Position numbers and translations under genes: made by a program. A stretch of 25,272 nucleotides of DNA from Bifiguratus adelaidae (taxonomy: Eukaryota > Mucoromycota > Endogonomycetes > Endogonales). Numbering within the stretch: the first letter of the stretch is position 1; every line of letters starts with the position of its first letter. Of the stretch, positions 11,132 to 21,968 are shown one piece after another. Location of the stretch: NCBI GenBank assembly GCA_002261195.1, contig MVBO01000183.1, forward strand, positions 1 to 25,272, written 5' to 3'. The notes under the pieces were generated by a model. It was not told the origin of the DNA. It worked only from the letters and a program-made list of their open reading frames with translations, and made no database searches.

Positions 11132-11261
11132 GGTGAGGGGGTCAATGAGGCGCTAAAGGACCACCGAGCCCACGGCACGAGAGATAAAGGCAGGGCGAGC
11201 CTTCTGCTTCAGCTTCGCGGAGTTTGTGCAACCATCAATCACGGGATGTTTGAGCGCAGAC

Positions 11262-11267
11262 TTTATT
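11262..11267 (-). terminator. AATAAA overlapping the GH52 stop codon
   Basis: The minus strand reads GAACAATAAAGT: the hexamer AATAAA contains the TAA stop of the GH52 gene. With only 131 bp to the next start codon, an early poly(A) signal is plausible. That it is used is inferred. Confidence 0.4.
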
Positions 11268-13505
11268 GTTCAAAACACCACAGAATGGCCGTAACACCTC
11301 TAGGATAGTACTGGAAGGGAGGAGAGCAGGGGTGGGTGAATGAGGTTCATGGCATATGGAAACACTTACCAAGGATCCCTTAGGCACACCGGCATACATT
11401 TGATCCGACCAAGCCCAATAAGCATTCGATCCATTCGTGAGCCATTGAACATGCGCAACATCGGAGGCATGACCGCTGGCATCCCATGGTAGGTTGAGGA
11501 TGGCTCTGGCAATGTACTGGTTCAGGTAAATCTTGCTGAGCCAAGAATTGATGCTGGTGGAAGACAATTTCCATCCGCCATCAGGAAAGAGACAGACGTC
11601 CTTGACTAAAATATGCAGCAAATGCGTCTTGAGCGTGGAGACATAGTCGCCATACGGACCCTCCAGGTCCACTGCTTCGGGCACACCCGCCATGAAGGGG
11701 TAAATGAGCGCTTCAATGGCAGGAATGATGCGTGCTTCGTGCTGGGTATCCAGAATGGCCGGTATATAACCTTTTTCTGCCATGATGCCGGCTGTAATTG
11801 ACGTGGCAGATCGTATCGCTTGTTGTTGCGCATGCTGAGCCAGCTCGCTTTCGCCTAATTCTCCAAACAATTTACTCAGGAGCACGTAGCTCGCCCAGCA
11901 CTTGCCGCCGATATACGTATTCTCTCGCGCCTGTGCCAAACTCGGGTCCAGCGAATCGTAGGTGGTAATTTCGGAGCCGCCCATGGTACGATCGCTATCA
12001 AGGCTCATGAGCCCATTACGTTTGGCAGGGTCGGGATGATCGCGATGGAGCATGCTCTCAAAACATTGCTTCAGCACCTCTAGACGTTGCCTCGCCCAAG
12101 CTTTGTCCTTGGACCGCTCAATATAGACCGCAGCCGTCAAGATCCAATTGGTCAATTCTTCTTGAGTCATGTAAGAAAAACAGTCCGTCAACTGCACCGA
12201 TTCGTAGGCAGAGTATCCTTTGCGACTAAAGGCATTGCTCATGCCTTGATCATGCGTAAAACTCAGGCCTCCCGGATAAAGGCGATCGAATTGGCCTGGA
12301 AAGAAGACGCGATCGACATAGCTGTATCGTTCGAGATAGAAATCCAAAGTATTGCGAACCGTCCAGGGATTGAAGAGGGTCTCGAAAAAGACGTGATCGA
12401 GCATCAAATCTGACGTGTTCATCATCCGGTACTCGCCTTCATTCACGATCCAGATGGGTCGACCGTCCGAGAGAAGCAATTCGGTACTGCCATAGTAGCT
12501 ATGGATGGCATGGATCAATTGAAACCGTTGATGAGACGATAGCTTGGCGTGCTCAAAGAGTTGGGCGTGGTCCGGTACCTTCCAGCTTTGGATGATGCTT
12601 TCCGCGTGTTGGACGGCATAGGCAGCGACTTGCCAGATGTCACTCCAGAAACGTGTATAATAGTACTGGGCCAAGAGTCCGGTGGTGACATTACCGCCTT
12701 GGTAAAAGCACAAGGCAAAGGTGTAGGTTTTCTTCTTACCAGGTGGTGTGTCCATAAGCATCAACGAGCATTGACCAAGCGCAAAATTCCAATTCTCGGT
12801 ATGATTGACGCAAAGGATCTTTTCGACGCTGAACCCGTTCGCGGCCACAACCTGCTTGCCATTGTTGCAGGACACGACCGCAAGATGTTGGCCCTGTCCA
12901 AAACCGACGAGTTGACCGTCCGTGTGATGCTGCAGATGATACATGGCATCTTCACGTCGAGCATCTTGTCGACTTTGATAACCAAAGAAGGCCCGCCGAG
13001 CTGATGTTCCTCCAGTATTGTCCACTGTGACCTGCACGTAAACGGCCGGCAAGAGAACCGACCGAAGTTCTTGCGCCGAGCTTTTATCAGGGTCAGGGAT
13101 ACTTTTGACGGGTGAAATGACACTGAACGTGATATCTCCCGCCCTCCAGGTATCCGTCGTCAACCCGTAATCCCGCCTGACCCGTGATATCTCGAACGGT
13201 TTCAGGAGCGCATCGCTTGGCTTCCATTCAGCAGACGCCGAAAACTGCTCGGCTTGATCCCCGGATGCACCATAGAAGGGAAACGTTTCATACTGTCCAT
13301 CGGGCGTCTCGAGACCGATGTAGAGGTGTTGATCCGCCGGCATCCCGCTCGCTATTGCTAAACCGCCCTTGGCACCCGGATAACCCAGTGTGAAGCTTGC
13401 AAAGGCACCAATAGGGGAATGTTGAGCATTGAAGGTGATGGGTATCTCCTCTGTGTTCATGGTAACAAAGCGTGAGTAAGAAGTGTTCCCCAGTCGGAAG
13501 CTCAT
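11263..13505 (-). CDS. Glycoside hydrolase family 52 beta-xylosidase
   Basis: Model: exons 13505-11370 and 11310-11263, with a 59-nt GT-AG intron in phase 0; 727 residues. GH52 enzymes remove xylose from xylo-oligosaccharides with retention of configuration. Family blocks are unmistakable from memory of Geobacillus XynB2: FNAQHSPIGAFASFTLGYPG (25-44), IWIVNEGEYRMMNT (351-364, nucleophile Glu) and TMGGSEITTYDSLD (507-520, general-acid Asp, here Asp517). It also has RNGLMSLDSDRTMGG, FPDGGW and HVQWLT. The second exon restores the family C-terminus YYPRGVTAILW, which confirms the splice. There is no signal peptide, so it should be cytosolic, acting on imported xylobiose or short chains. The alternative start ATG 13460 (residue 16, TTACCATGA) aligns better with bacterial N-termini. 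GH52 is mainly a bacterial family, so acquisition by transfer followed by intron gain is inferred. Confidence 0.95.
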
Positions 13506-13908
13506 TCCCCGCGTTTGTCGCCCCCAAAATGGAAAATTGTCCGTTCCTGGATGTTTGTTTTGAGCTTTTTACAAGCATTCGATGCAAGGAAGTTTCTATG
13601 AATGGGAATGGCATTGAAGGCGTTTTTCTGCCTTGTCTTCTCATGGATAGGGGTGGCGCAGTCCATACAGTCTTTGGCATTGCCCTCCCCCCACCCCCCA
13701 TCATATTCATGGCCAAGCCTCTTTACACGTGTCAACTCTGAATGAAATAGCCATCATATGCCCCTGTCTCCCTCATCTCTACTCTACTCTGGCCATTCAC
13801 CGCGCTCTACCTTCCAATTCCCAATCGATTCACTCAACCCACTCTACTTCTCCTTCTTTCCTCCTCTTCTACTCCAATTTTCCTTCATTTAGATATAGTT
13901 GGCTGGCC
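13506..13908. promoter_or_regulatory. Divergent promoter region between GH52 and the CaMK gene
   Basis: This 403-bp gap separates the two start codons. About 13760-13890 is strongly pyrimidine-rich on the plus strand (runs of CTC, TTC, TCT), typical of fungal core promoters and reading toward the kinase. Two CCAAT pentamers lie at 13814-13818 and 13821-13825. No TATA box is evident on either side. A C-rich tract lies near 13685-13700. Confidence 0.45.
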
Positions 13909-15289
<1,381 letters not shown>

Positions 15290-15461
15290 TAGATGTCTAT
15301 ATGTATGTTGTAAGTCGTCTCCTTTGCTCTTCTTCCCTCCGCTAATACAATACAAAGCCATTCATCCCTTCCAAGTTGTCCTGGGACATGGTTACCAAAG
15401 AAGGCAACCGACATTTTTTTCCAGTGTTTTGCTTCCTCCTCGCCCATAATTCCATCACACC

Positions 15462-15671
15462 ATGGCTCACACACCCCAATTAGCCGCGCCATTACGACTG
15501 AACGTGACACATCAAGAAGATATTTCACTACACGCAGCAGAAAAGCACCTAGAAAAGTTCCTTCACGAAAACACGGCGGTGCATTCGGCTTCCAATACCG
15601 TCGTAACGCAATTGCAACGCTTGTATGAAGGGCTCCGGGAAGAGAGCAAGAGACGCAAGAAACACGGTTAA
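15462..15671 (+). CDS. Small conserved-looking protein of unknown function (69 aa)
   Basis: An intact single-exon frame starts in CACACCATGGCT, a strong initiation context, and ends 19 bp before the stop codon of the convergent gene. The protein is hydrophilic. A central helix-forming part (ISLHAAEKHLEKFLHE, then VVTQLQRLYEGLREESKR) ends in a basic tail RRKKHG. The heptad-like leucine spacing suggests a short coiled coil, perhaps a small subunit of a larger complex, and the basic tail could serve nuclear targeting. There is no signal peptide or transmembrane segment. I do not recognise the family. The case for a real gene rests on start context, composition and its fit between two well-supported genes. 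Confidence 0.6.
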   Translation: MAHTPQLAAPLRLNVTHQEDISLHAAEKHLEKFLHENTAVHSASNTVVTQLQRLYEGLREESKRRKKHG

Positions 15672-15690
15672 TGTATATACAAGAATAGAT

Positions 15691-18685
15691 TTATGGTTTG
15701 TGCGCATGAATGAGGGCATCAAAGTCGGTGGAGCCTTTTTCATTCTCATCCCTGTCAAAATCTTGCAACGGGATGTTTGGAGGTGGCTGTGGGTGTTTTT
15801 TACGCTTCTTGTTGGCCGGTGCCTTCTTTTTCTTGTCCGTGGCGGGCTTGTGGTGGGAATAAGGGCAATTTTCACGGGTACAGACACCAGTGGCGGCGAA
15901 TTGATAACAAGGCTTTTGCTCGCCGTGGGTTCGAGGAGGAAAGGTGTAGGGAAATTGATCGTGCGGCCCACTCCAAGGGATGAGCACCTGAGTTGCTTCC
16001 TCTTGGGCGGGTAAGCATTGATGGGCTTCATGCAAATCATAGCTGGATGCTGTAGGCTGATCGACACTCTTGAGAACATGCACGTTCCACTCGCCTTTCT
16101 TGTGCATCAAAAGGTAATCGCCTGGAACAAGTCTGCGCATGGTCAGCCTTTGCATACCATAAGTCAGCAAACCACTTGCCTTTTGACTTTTGACAAGATG
16201 TGATAGAGCATCTTGCTATGCTGCATTGGATTCCATCGATTATTGTTGAATATGTCAATCATGGTCTTGCGCTCTACGCCAATGACGGCGTGCTTCAAAA
16301 CATTTATGTGACCAAGAAGGACATGCGCATGCCCACGCAAATAGGACTGAAGCCACCAACGAGCGCGTTCTTGATCCGTGATTTCCTCTCGCATATTTTC
16401 GTCGCAATGGTATTCGAGTTTGGCTCGTAGGCAGACAAGTCTGGACGTGTCGGTCGCTTCTTTGGCATAGGCGTCAATATTATAGCGTATGAGCAAGACA
16501 AGATCGCCAAATTCCCAGATGGTATAGGTGAAATTTTGCTCATAGTCTAGGTTGGGCGTGGCAGGCGAATAGGTAGGTGAATCAATACGGCCAATCACGC
16601 CAGATCGGTCATTGGACGTTGGTTCAGTGTCTTTGGTCTGGCCTAATTGTTCAAGAGGAACTCCATCCTCTATCTTGTCGATGCAGAGCTGATGCATTGT
16701 CGCATCAAAGAACAATTGATTAATATCGCGGATAGTCATCGATTTGGATGGTAAAGGGGCCTGGATATAGACGCGTTGAGCTACATGGTTCAACATGAGT
16801 ACAGAATTCATATGAGGATGGCATCAATCCCTACCATTGCCTTCAGTCTTGACCATCACTGGTATTTCCCAAGCGTTGTCCGGGGAGGATTGAAGATCAA
16901 TGATGGCCCCAAGGGCGTCGGGAGCAGTGATGATATCGACATTCGGTGCAAGTGGGACAGTCTTAAAGTAGGGGTCGCTCTCAAGGGATTCGGGTATCTG
17001 ATGGCGTCGTTGGATGAATTCTGGCTCTCATTCGATTCCTATCTTGCACTTACGGATAGATAATGTTCAGGGTTGTCATTAACGATGGACTTGAAGTCAA
17101 TGGGTAGAGGAACAGTAAGGTTGGGTAAGGTGACTTTATGCAACTTGCCCTGTGGAATGTCATGAGATAGCTGAACGCATGTTAACAGCGTGTTCACTTA
17201 CGGCTTTATGAAGCGTCGCTTTGTGGGTGAGAATAGGATCCGATTTGCTGGCTGGAGTGAACGAGATGCTCAGGGCTTGCGAGTGTACGTAGTATCGCTG
17301 CATAACGCAAGTATGAGACACATGTGCTGGGATGGCATAGCGTGACACTGTAGACATGCTAGACTTACGCGATATAACGTCTTTACACGCTCTTGCGCGC
17401 GAGTGAAATATGCCTAGTTGGGGTACACGTTGAGTCTTGAATGCCTTAGCCAACCGACAAGTACTCACCTCAACAACCTGTTTTACGGCGCCATCGACGT
17501 GTTCAAGCTTCCCAGATTGCTTTATCCGTTGCTTCTGCCATCGCCGGTAATGATCTTGCTCTTGCGCTAAAAGCCCCAGGAGATACTCCCGTGTTGTTCG
17601 ATCCGAATCAGAGAGTAAGGAGGCCTATAAAGAAGGTCATATCAGCGCACGGGTTCATCTCAAGCTGTTACACCTACATTGGTCCTGAACAACTCTTCTA
17701 ATTGCATCAACCTGAGATGATCTTCTCGACTCAATCGTGACATAGGCCGGTCTGGCTCCTGCGATACCTGATGTATCGATTTGGTAAAGTCTCCTCCTAG
17801 TGCAGCATTCATGGCTACCAAAACATCCGTGGGCGTGTCAGGAGGAAAGAGGCGTGTCGGGTAGCGTTCTTGTGAGGTAGAAAGCGCCTCTTGTGGATGC
17901 GACGTGACGGACGGAACGGACAAGACGCTGGACAACAGTCCGTTGACAGCTTGATTTGCAGCTGCCAACTTTCTGCGTTTCGCGGCGCTGACACCAGCAA
18001 TGCCTTCATAGGCGTGCTTCAGCGTGTAAATGGAACGCTCCTTGAACAAGGATCGGGAAAAGAATGGTTCGGTCGGTGCTGGTATAAAGCTGTTGGCTGA
18101 CATGGGGGGAACCATCTGAAGCGGTGATGAAGCATCACCTTCTTCCTCGTCTTCATCTTCTTCGTCAGAGTATACGTCATGCTTGCTGCGTCTCTTTCGT
18201 TTGCTGGCAAAGAACGGCGGTAATGTGGGAGAGATTGCTGATGGCAGTTCTTGGAGGATAGACATGTCTGGTGTTTTAGGCGTGGAGGTACCGGTTCGGT
18301 CGTTGGATGGTTGGTCGTCTGGATGATCTTTCGGGTCCTGCGACACCGTAGAACTAGACAGTGCCATGAGCGAAGCCGAAGCATGCTCACTCACGTCTTC
18401 GTTGACTGACGGTGGGTTTTGGTCGTGCGCAAAAGGGGCTTCAGTAGGATTGGGACTTGCAGACGCTCCATTAGCCTCAGCTCCCGCATGGTTGTCTACT
18501 GTCTTAGCCTTCTTGGATCGTCCTGTTCGTGTCGTGCGTTCAATGACATGGTCACCAATGTCTGCATTCGTGTGGGGCTTCGTTGTCTTACTGCAAGCGC
18601 GCATTTTGGCCTCTGATTCCTCTTGCTTATTTTGCTCACTCTCATGAACCGCTCGACGCGTGCTACGCCTCAAGGCTACCGGCAT
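15691..18685 (-). CDS. ICE2/NARG2-type Little Elongation Complex subunit with C-terminal CCCH zinc finger
   Basis: Model: exons 18685-17678, 17624-17469, 17413-17369, 17297-17202, 17149-17054, 16997-16835, 16780-16180 and 16132-15691; 868 residues. Introns are 47-71 nt; the last has a GC donor. Residues 1-336 are disordered, Ser/Pro-rich, with basic (KRKRRSK) and acidic (EDEDEEEGD) blocks, pointing to the nucleus. From about 520 to 775 it resembles the NARG2_C domain: RVYIQAPLP, YTIWEFGDLVLLIRYNI, LRAKLEYH, ARWWLQSYLRGHAHVLLGHI, RLVPGDYLLMHKKG. In animals that domain belongs to ICE2, which supports RNA polymerase II transcription of snRNA genes. Residues 797-815 form a C-x8-C-x4-C-x3-H finger (CYQFAATGVCTRENCPYSH), followed by a lysine-rich tail. 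The family assignment is from memory of the domain pattern and is good but not certain. Confidence 0.82.
16133..16179 (-). other. GC-AG intron in the ICE2-like gene
   Basis: The coding frame ends ...GTC AAA AG and resumes A CTT GTT with the conserved RLVPGDYLL block. The only donor giving this phase-2 join without dropping residues is AG|GCAAGT, a perfect consensus apart from C at position 2, with acceptor ATGCGCAG. GC-AG introns are known minor variants that require such strong flanking matches. Retention would add QVVC and terminate. Confidence 0.7.
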
Positions 18686-18738
18686 GGGGTAATGTCAGAA
18701 GCGTAGAAGAGAAAAATGTCACACCTCTATATTACATC

Positions 18739-19643
18739 TCATGAACACATGGTATTGTCTGCTTTGGTGTTCATGATGAGAGCTACAATGAGACCATAGA
18801 GTCCCAGTACTTCACCAAAGATGAGAATGAGCACCATGGTCACAAAGAGTTTGTTTTCTTGGGCATAGGCTCTCACGCACTGATGGGCAATATTAGTCCA
18901 AAGCGAAAAGCAAGACACAGGCGCGCACAACGACTCACATAGTCTCCAACAATGCCCACAGCATATCCAGCCGCTAGTCCACCCATGCCTACAGCTATTC
19001 CTGATCCCAATTGCACGAATCCACTATGTATACCAGCAAAGAGATGTTAATGTCAATGCACTTGTCATCCGCATCATGGGGGACGGTTGGCCATACTTAC
19101 GTGTATAAAGAGTATCCATTGTCGGGTGAGACTAGACATGAACCAGTGAGCATGCATTGCGCTGCAACATCGACTTCCCACACTTACGTCCTCCAGCAAT
19201 CAATACCGCCACCACCAACCCGTACACGGCAATGATACCGCTCATGACGACGGGAATCAATGCCTAAACCATCGTGTAAATGGGAAGTTCAAGCCAGGAA
19301 GGCTGATTGCTGTCGTTACCTTCATGATAAGTTCTGGTCGAAACGCTCCGATGCCTGCTATCCCTATACCAGATCTGGCTGTTCCATAGGCTGCTCCCAA
19401 TGCTGAAAGAAACATGTTCATCGTCAATACGCGCTGACCCTTGCTACCAAAGGACCCATTGGACCACTTACTGGAAAGTGCCATCTACGGTGAGCATGAA
19501 ACGCATGTCGAGCAATCAAAGGGAAAGGCAGGAAAACAACACCATCAGAGTCACCTTCAGCACATCTATCTACCACTTACCGAGGCAAACACCCCTCCAA
19601 AGCCCAAGAATGGCGCCCATGCAGGGCAATAGTCGGGGTCCAT
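18739..19643 (-). CDS. VMA11: V-ATPase proteolipid subunit c'
   Basis: Model: exons 19643-19581, 19484-19472, 19402-19320, 19263-19188, 19131-19101, 19023-18939 and 18879-18739; introns 56-96 nt; 163 residues, the usual size. It is part of the membrane rotor ring that moves protons into the vacuole. Four transmembrane helices are present. [18 protein letters not shown] and [20 protein letters not shown] match the yeast Vma11 subunit more closely than Vma3, so I call it c'. Helix 4 ([18 protein letters not shown]) keeps the proton-carrying Glu. Exon 2 is only 13 nt. The start ATG lies 53 bp from the divergent FAL1 start, and the stop lies 53 bp upstream of the next minus-strand start codon. 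Confidence 0.94.
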
Positions 19644-19696
19644 GGTAGAAAGGCACTGACGTCACGAAATTGGCTGTTGCTTTTTCTCCCTTCACG
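19644..19696. promoter_or_regulatory. 53-bp bidirectional promoter VMA11/FAL1 with CRE and CCAAT box
   Basis: The two divergent start codons are separated by only 53 bp. Within it, 19657-19664 reads TGACGTCA, the perfect palindrome bound by ATF/CREB-type bZIP factors, and 19669-19673 reads ATTGG, a CCAAT box on the minus strand facing VMA11. A pyrimidine tract (TTTTTCTCCC) precedes the FAL1 ATG. The sites are seen; their use is inferred. Confidence 0.6.
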
Positions 19697-21114
19697 ATGA
19701 GCTTTGATCGTGGTAATGACGAGAAATTGGTCTTTGAGACCTCAGAGGATGTGAGTAGACGACAAGTCAGGTGGCGAAGAGAGGAATCATGTTGACATGC
19801 GTCTTTTTCAGGTCAAAATTGCGCCCACATTTGACTCACTCGGGTTGAAAGAGGATCTATTGCGTGGCATCTATGCTTACAGTACGTGTCATGAACCGGA
19901 TCAAGGCCCATACGTAGACTAATACCTATGCTTAGACTTTGAAAAGCCTTCAGCGATCCAACAACGCGCCATTACTCCCATCATTAAGGGCCGTGATGTG
20001 ATTGCCCAAGCGCAGTCGGGCACAGGTAAAACAGCCACCTTCTCCATCTCTATCCTTCAATCTATCGATACGTCCATTCGTGAGACTCAAGCTCTGGTCT
20101 TGTCTCCAACACGCGAACTCGCTACACAGATCCAATCCGTTATTCTGGCCTTGGGCGATTACATGAACGTACAGTGTCACGCCTGTATCGGTGGCACCTC
20201 GGTCGGAGAGGACATTCGAAAGCTCGAATACGGTCAGCACGTTGTGTCGGGAACGCCTGGCAGAGTATACGATATGATTCGGCGACGAACTCTCCGATCC
20301 CGCAATATCAAAATGTTGGTTCTTGATGAAGCCGATGAACTCTTGAATAGAGGATTCAAGGATCAAATCTATGACGTCTATCGCTATTTGCCACCGGCAA
20401 CTCAGGTCGTCTTGCTGTCTGCCACATTACCATACGATGTGTTGGAGATGACCACCAAATTTATGACAGATCCAGTGCGCATCTTGGTGAAGCGTGATGA
20501 ATTGACGCTGGAAGGCATCAAACAATTCTTTGTGGCCGTAGAACGCGAAGAATGGAAGTTCGACACCCTTTGCGACTTGTACGATACCTTGACTATCACA
20601 CAAGCTGTTATTTTCTGCAACACACGGAGAAAGGTAGACTGGTTGACCGAAAAGATGCGCGAGGCCAATTTCACCGTGAGCGCTATGCACGGCGATATGC
20701 CTCAAAAAGAGCGAGACGCCATTATGCAAGAGTTTCGACAAGGTGCCAGTCGTGTGCTCATCACAACGGACGTATGGGCTCGTGGCATTGATGTGCAGCA
20801 GGTTTCGCTAGTTATAAAGTAAGTCTGGATAGTCCCTGTGGAACGAGAGTGCGCATGCTCATATACTTGTGCAGTTACGATCTTCCTCCCAACCGTGAAT
20901 TGTACATTCATCGCATTGGTCGCTCCGGTCGATTTGGCCGAAAGGGTGTGGCCATCAACTTTGTAAAGAGCGACGACCTCAAGATTCTTCGAGACATTGA
21001 ACAGTACTATGCTACACAAATTGATGAGATGCCCATGAACGGTATGTGTTTGGTCTTGGTGTCTACTCTAGTATGCTCATCTGTCTATTCTTATTAGTCA
21101 CCGATCTCATCTAG
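19697..21114 (+). CDS. FAL1: DEAD-box ATP-dependent RNA helicase eIF4A-III / FAL1
   Basis: Model: exons 19697-19750, 19812-19881, 19936-20818, 20875-21041 and 21098-21114; introns 54-61 nt; 396 residues, normal for the family. eIF4A-III is the RNA clamp of the exon junction complex; the yeast orthologue Fal1 acts in 18S rRNA processing. Motifs in order: Q motif [12 protein letters not shown], motif I AQSGTGKT, Ia PTRELA, Ib [39 protein letters not shown] and [15 protein letters not shown]. The N-terminal [20 protein letters not shown] and the C-terminal IDEMPMNVTDLI identify eIF4A-III rather than translation factor eIF4A. The last exon holds only 17 nt. It shares a 53-bp promoter with VMA11. 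Confidence 0.97.
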
Positions 21115-21132
21115 AACTGGCTCTGTAGTTTT

Positions 21133-21138
21133 AATAAA
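21133..21138 (+). terminator. Poly(A) signal of FAL1
   Basis: AATAAA occurs 18 nt after the FAL1 stop in an AT-rich stretch (TTTTAATAAAATATTC). Its placement fits a short 3' UTR before the next start codon at 21300. Confidence 0.55.
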
Positions 21139-21299
21139 ATATTCATTTTCATTGCCTTGCAGTTCATGCCCCCTCGTTCCATCACCCGTATCCAAATGTT
21201 ATCCATAAAGTGGCGTTGAGTGGCGTTCAGATTTCTTTTTGTTGTTTGCTTGCACTCATTAAGACTGCATACACCCAATACCGTACCCTCCTACACACC

Positions 21300-21719
21300 A
21301 TGCAACGACTAGCACGATCCCTGACGACGCTCAGCAAGCGACTCGTCAGTCCACAACCAACGATTGAAACTTCCTTCTCACAACAACACGTTTTTGTCAC
21401 CCGCACTACACCATCCGTCAAAGAGCTCGCTGCCAACGCTCCTCTACTGCACAAACCTTCTCAACAAACGGTCAAGCTGACGGAAGAGCAGATCGCAGAA
21501 CTACGTCGACTACGGTCACAAGATCCAGAGACATGGTCCATTAAGCGCTTGGCGGCAAAGTTCAACTGTTCGCCCTTGTTTGTCTCGATATCTGCTCCTC
21601 TCTCCAAAGAAGCGCGCGCCAAGCTGGAAGCACGTCGATCGACGGGTAGCGAGACAGTGTTGGGATACAAGAAGCGCATCATTGCAGAGAATCGAAAGCG
21701 ACGAAGGGCCTTGTGGTGA
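21300..21719 (+). CDS. MRPL20: Mitochondrial large-subunit ribosomal protein mL58 (MRP-L20 family)
   Basis: A single-exon frame of 139 residues from ATG 21300. The frame is open further upstream, but only from a GTG, and the protein is better started here: residues 1-20 (MQRLARSLTTLSKRLV) form an arginine-rich, acid-free amphipathic presequence for mitochondrial import. The core, LTEEQIAELRRLRSQDPETW then SIKRLAAKFNCSPLFVSI, is the MRP-L20 signature of fungal mitoribosomes, a helix-turn-helix-like segment. It is followed by a basic tail ENRKRRRALW that likely contacts rRNA. It sits in the same direction as FAL1, 185 bp downstream, with its own pyrimidine-rich leader. Family call from memory; the length fits. 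Confidence 0.85.
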   Translation: MQRLARSLTTLSKRLVSPQPTIETSFSQQHVFVTRTTPSVKELAANAPLLHKPSQQTVKLTEEQIAELRRLRSQDPETWSIKRLAAKFNCSPLFVSISAPLSKEARAKLEARRSTGSETVLGYKKRIIAENRKRRRALW

Positions 21720-21968
21720 GAAGGATGGCATGAGATGTCATACACTCCGAATGTCCAGCCTTTGTCCATGTATACTAGTCACTGATCAACAGATGTGTTG
21801 TCGTATTCCTGTTGCTCCACTCTTCTGTTAGTGATCTCTTTCTCACACTCTCTTTATCTCTCTCCCTCTTGCTCTTCTTTTCATGCATGGACTTGTCCTT
21901 GGTCATCCAATCAACAAATTCATCACAGTAGCAAGCTCACATTTGCGCAGGACTAGGCGCAGAACAGC
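21720..21968 (+). promoter_or_regulatory. Upstream region of the ferric reductase gene
   Basis: A CT-rich tract (about 21831-21881) and a CCAAT pentamer (about 21907) precede the start codon. I see no clear GATA-type iron-repressor cluster, so iron control is not visible in this stretch. Confidence 0.4.

Noticed and set aside
10493-11308. 271-codon plus-strand frame
   Set aside because: Antisense to the myosin motor N-terminus and the GH52 end; no recognisable motif and no promoter context.
5550-13505. A dedicated biosynthetic or wall-degradation gene cluster formed by GH52 and chitin synthase
   Set aside because: Only two enzymes acting on unrelated polymers are adjacent; no transporter or regulator accompanies them, so a functional cluster is not supported.
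15549-16079. 176-codon minus and 129-codon plus frames near the ICE2-like 3' end
   Set aside because: Shadows in other frames of the CCCH-containing exon and of the 69-residue gene.
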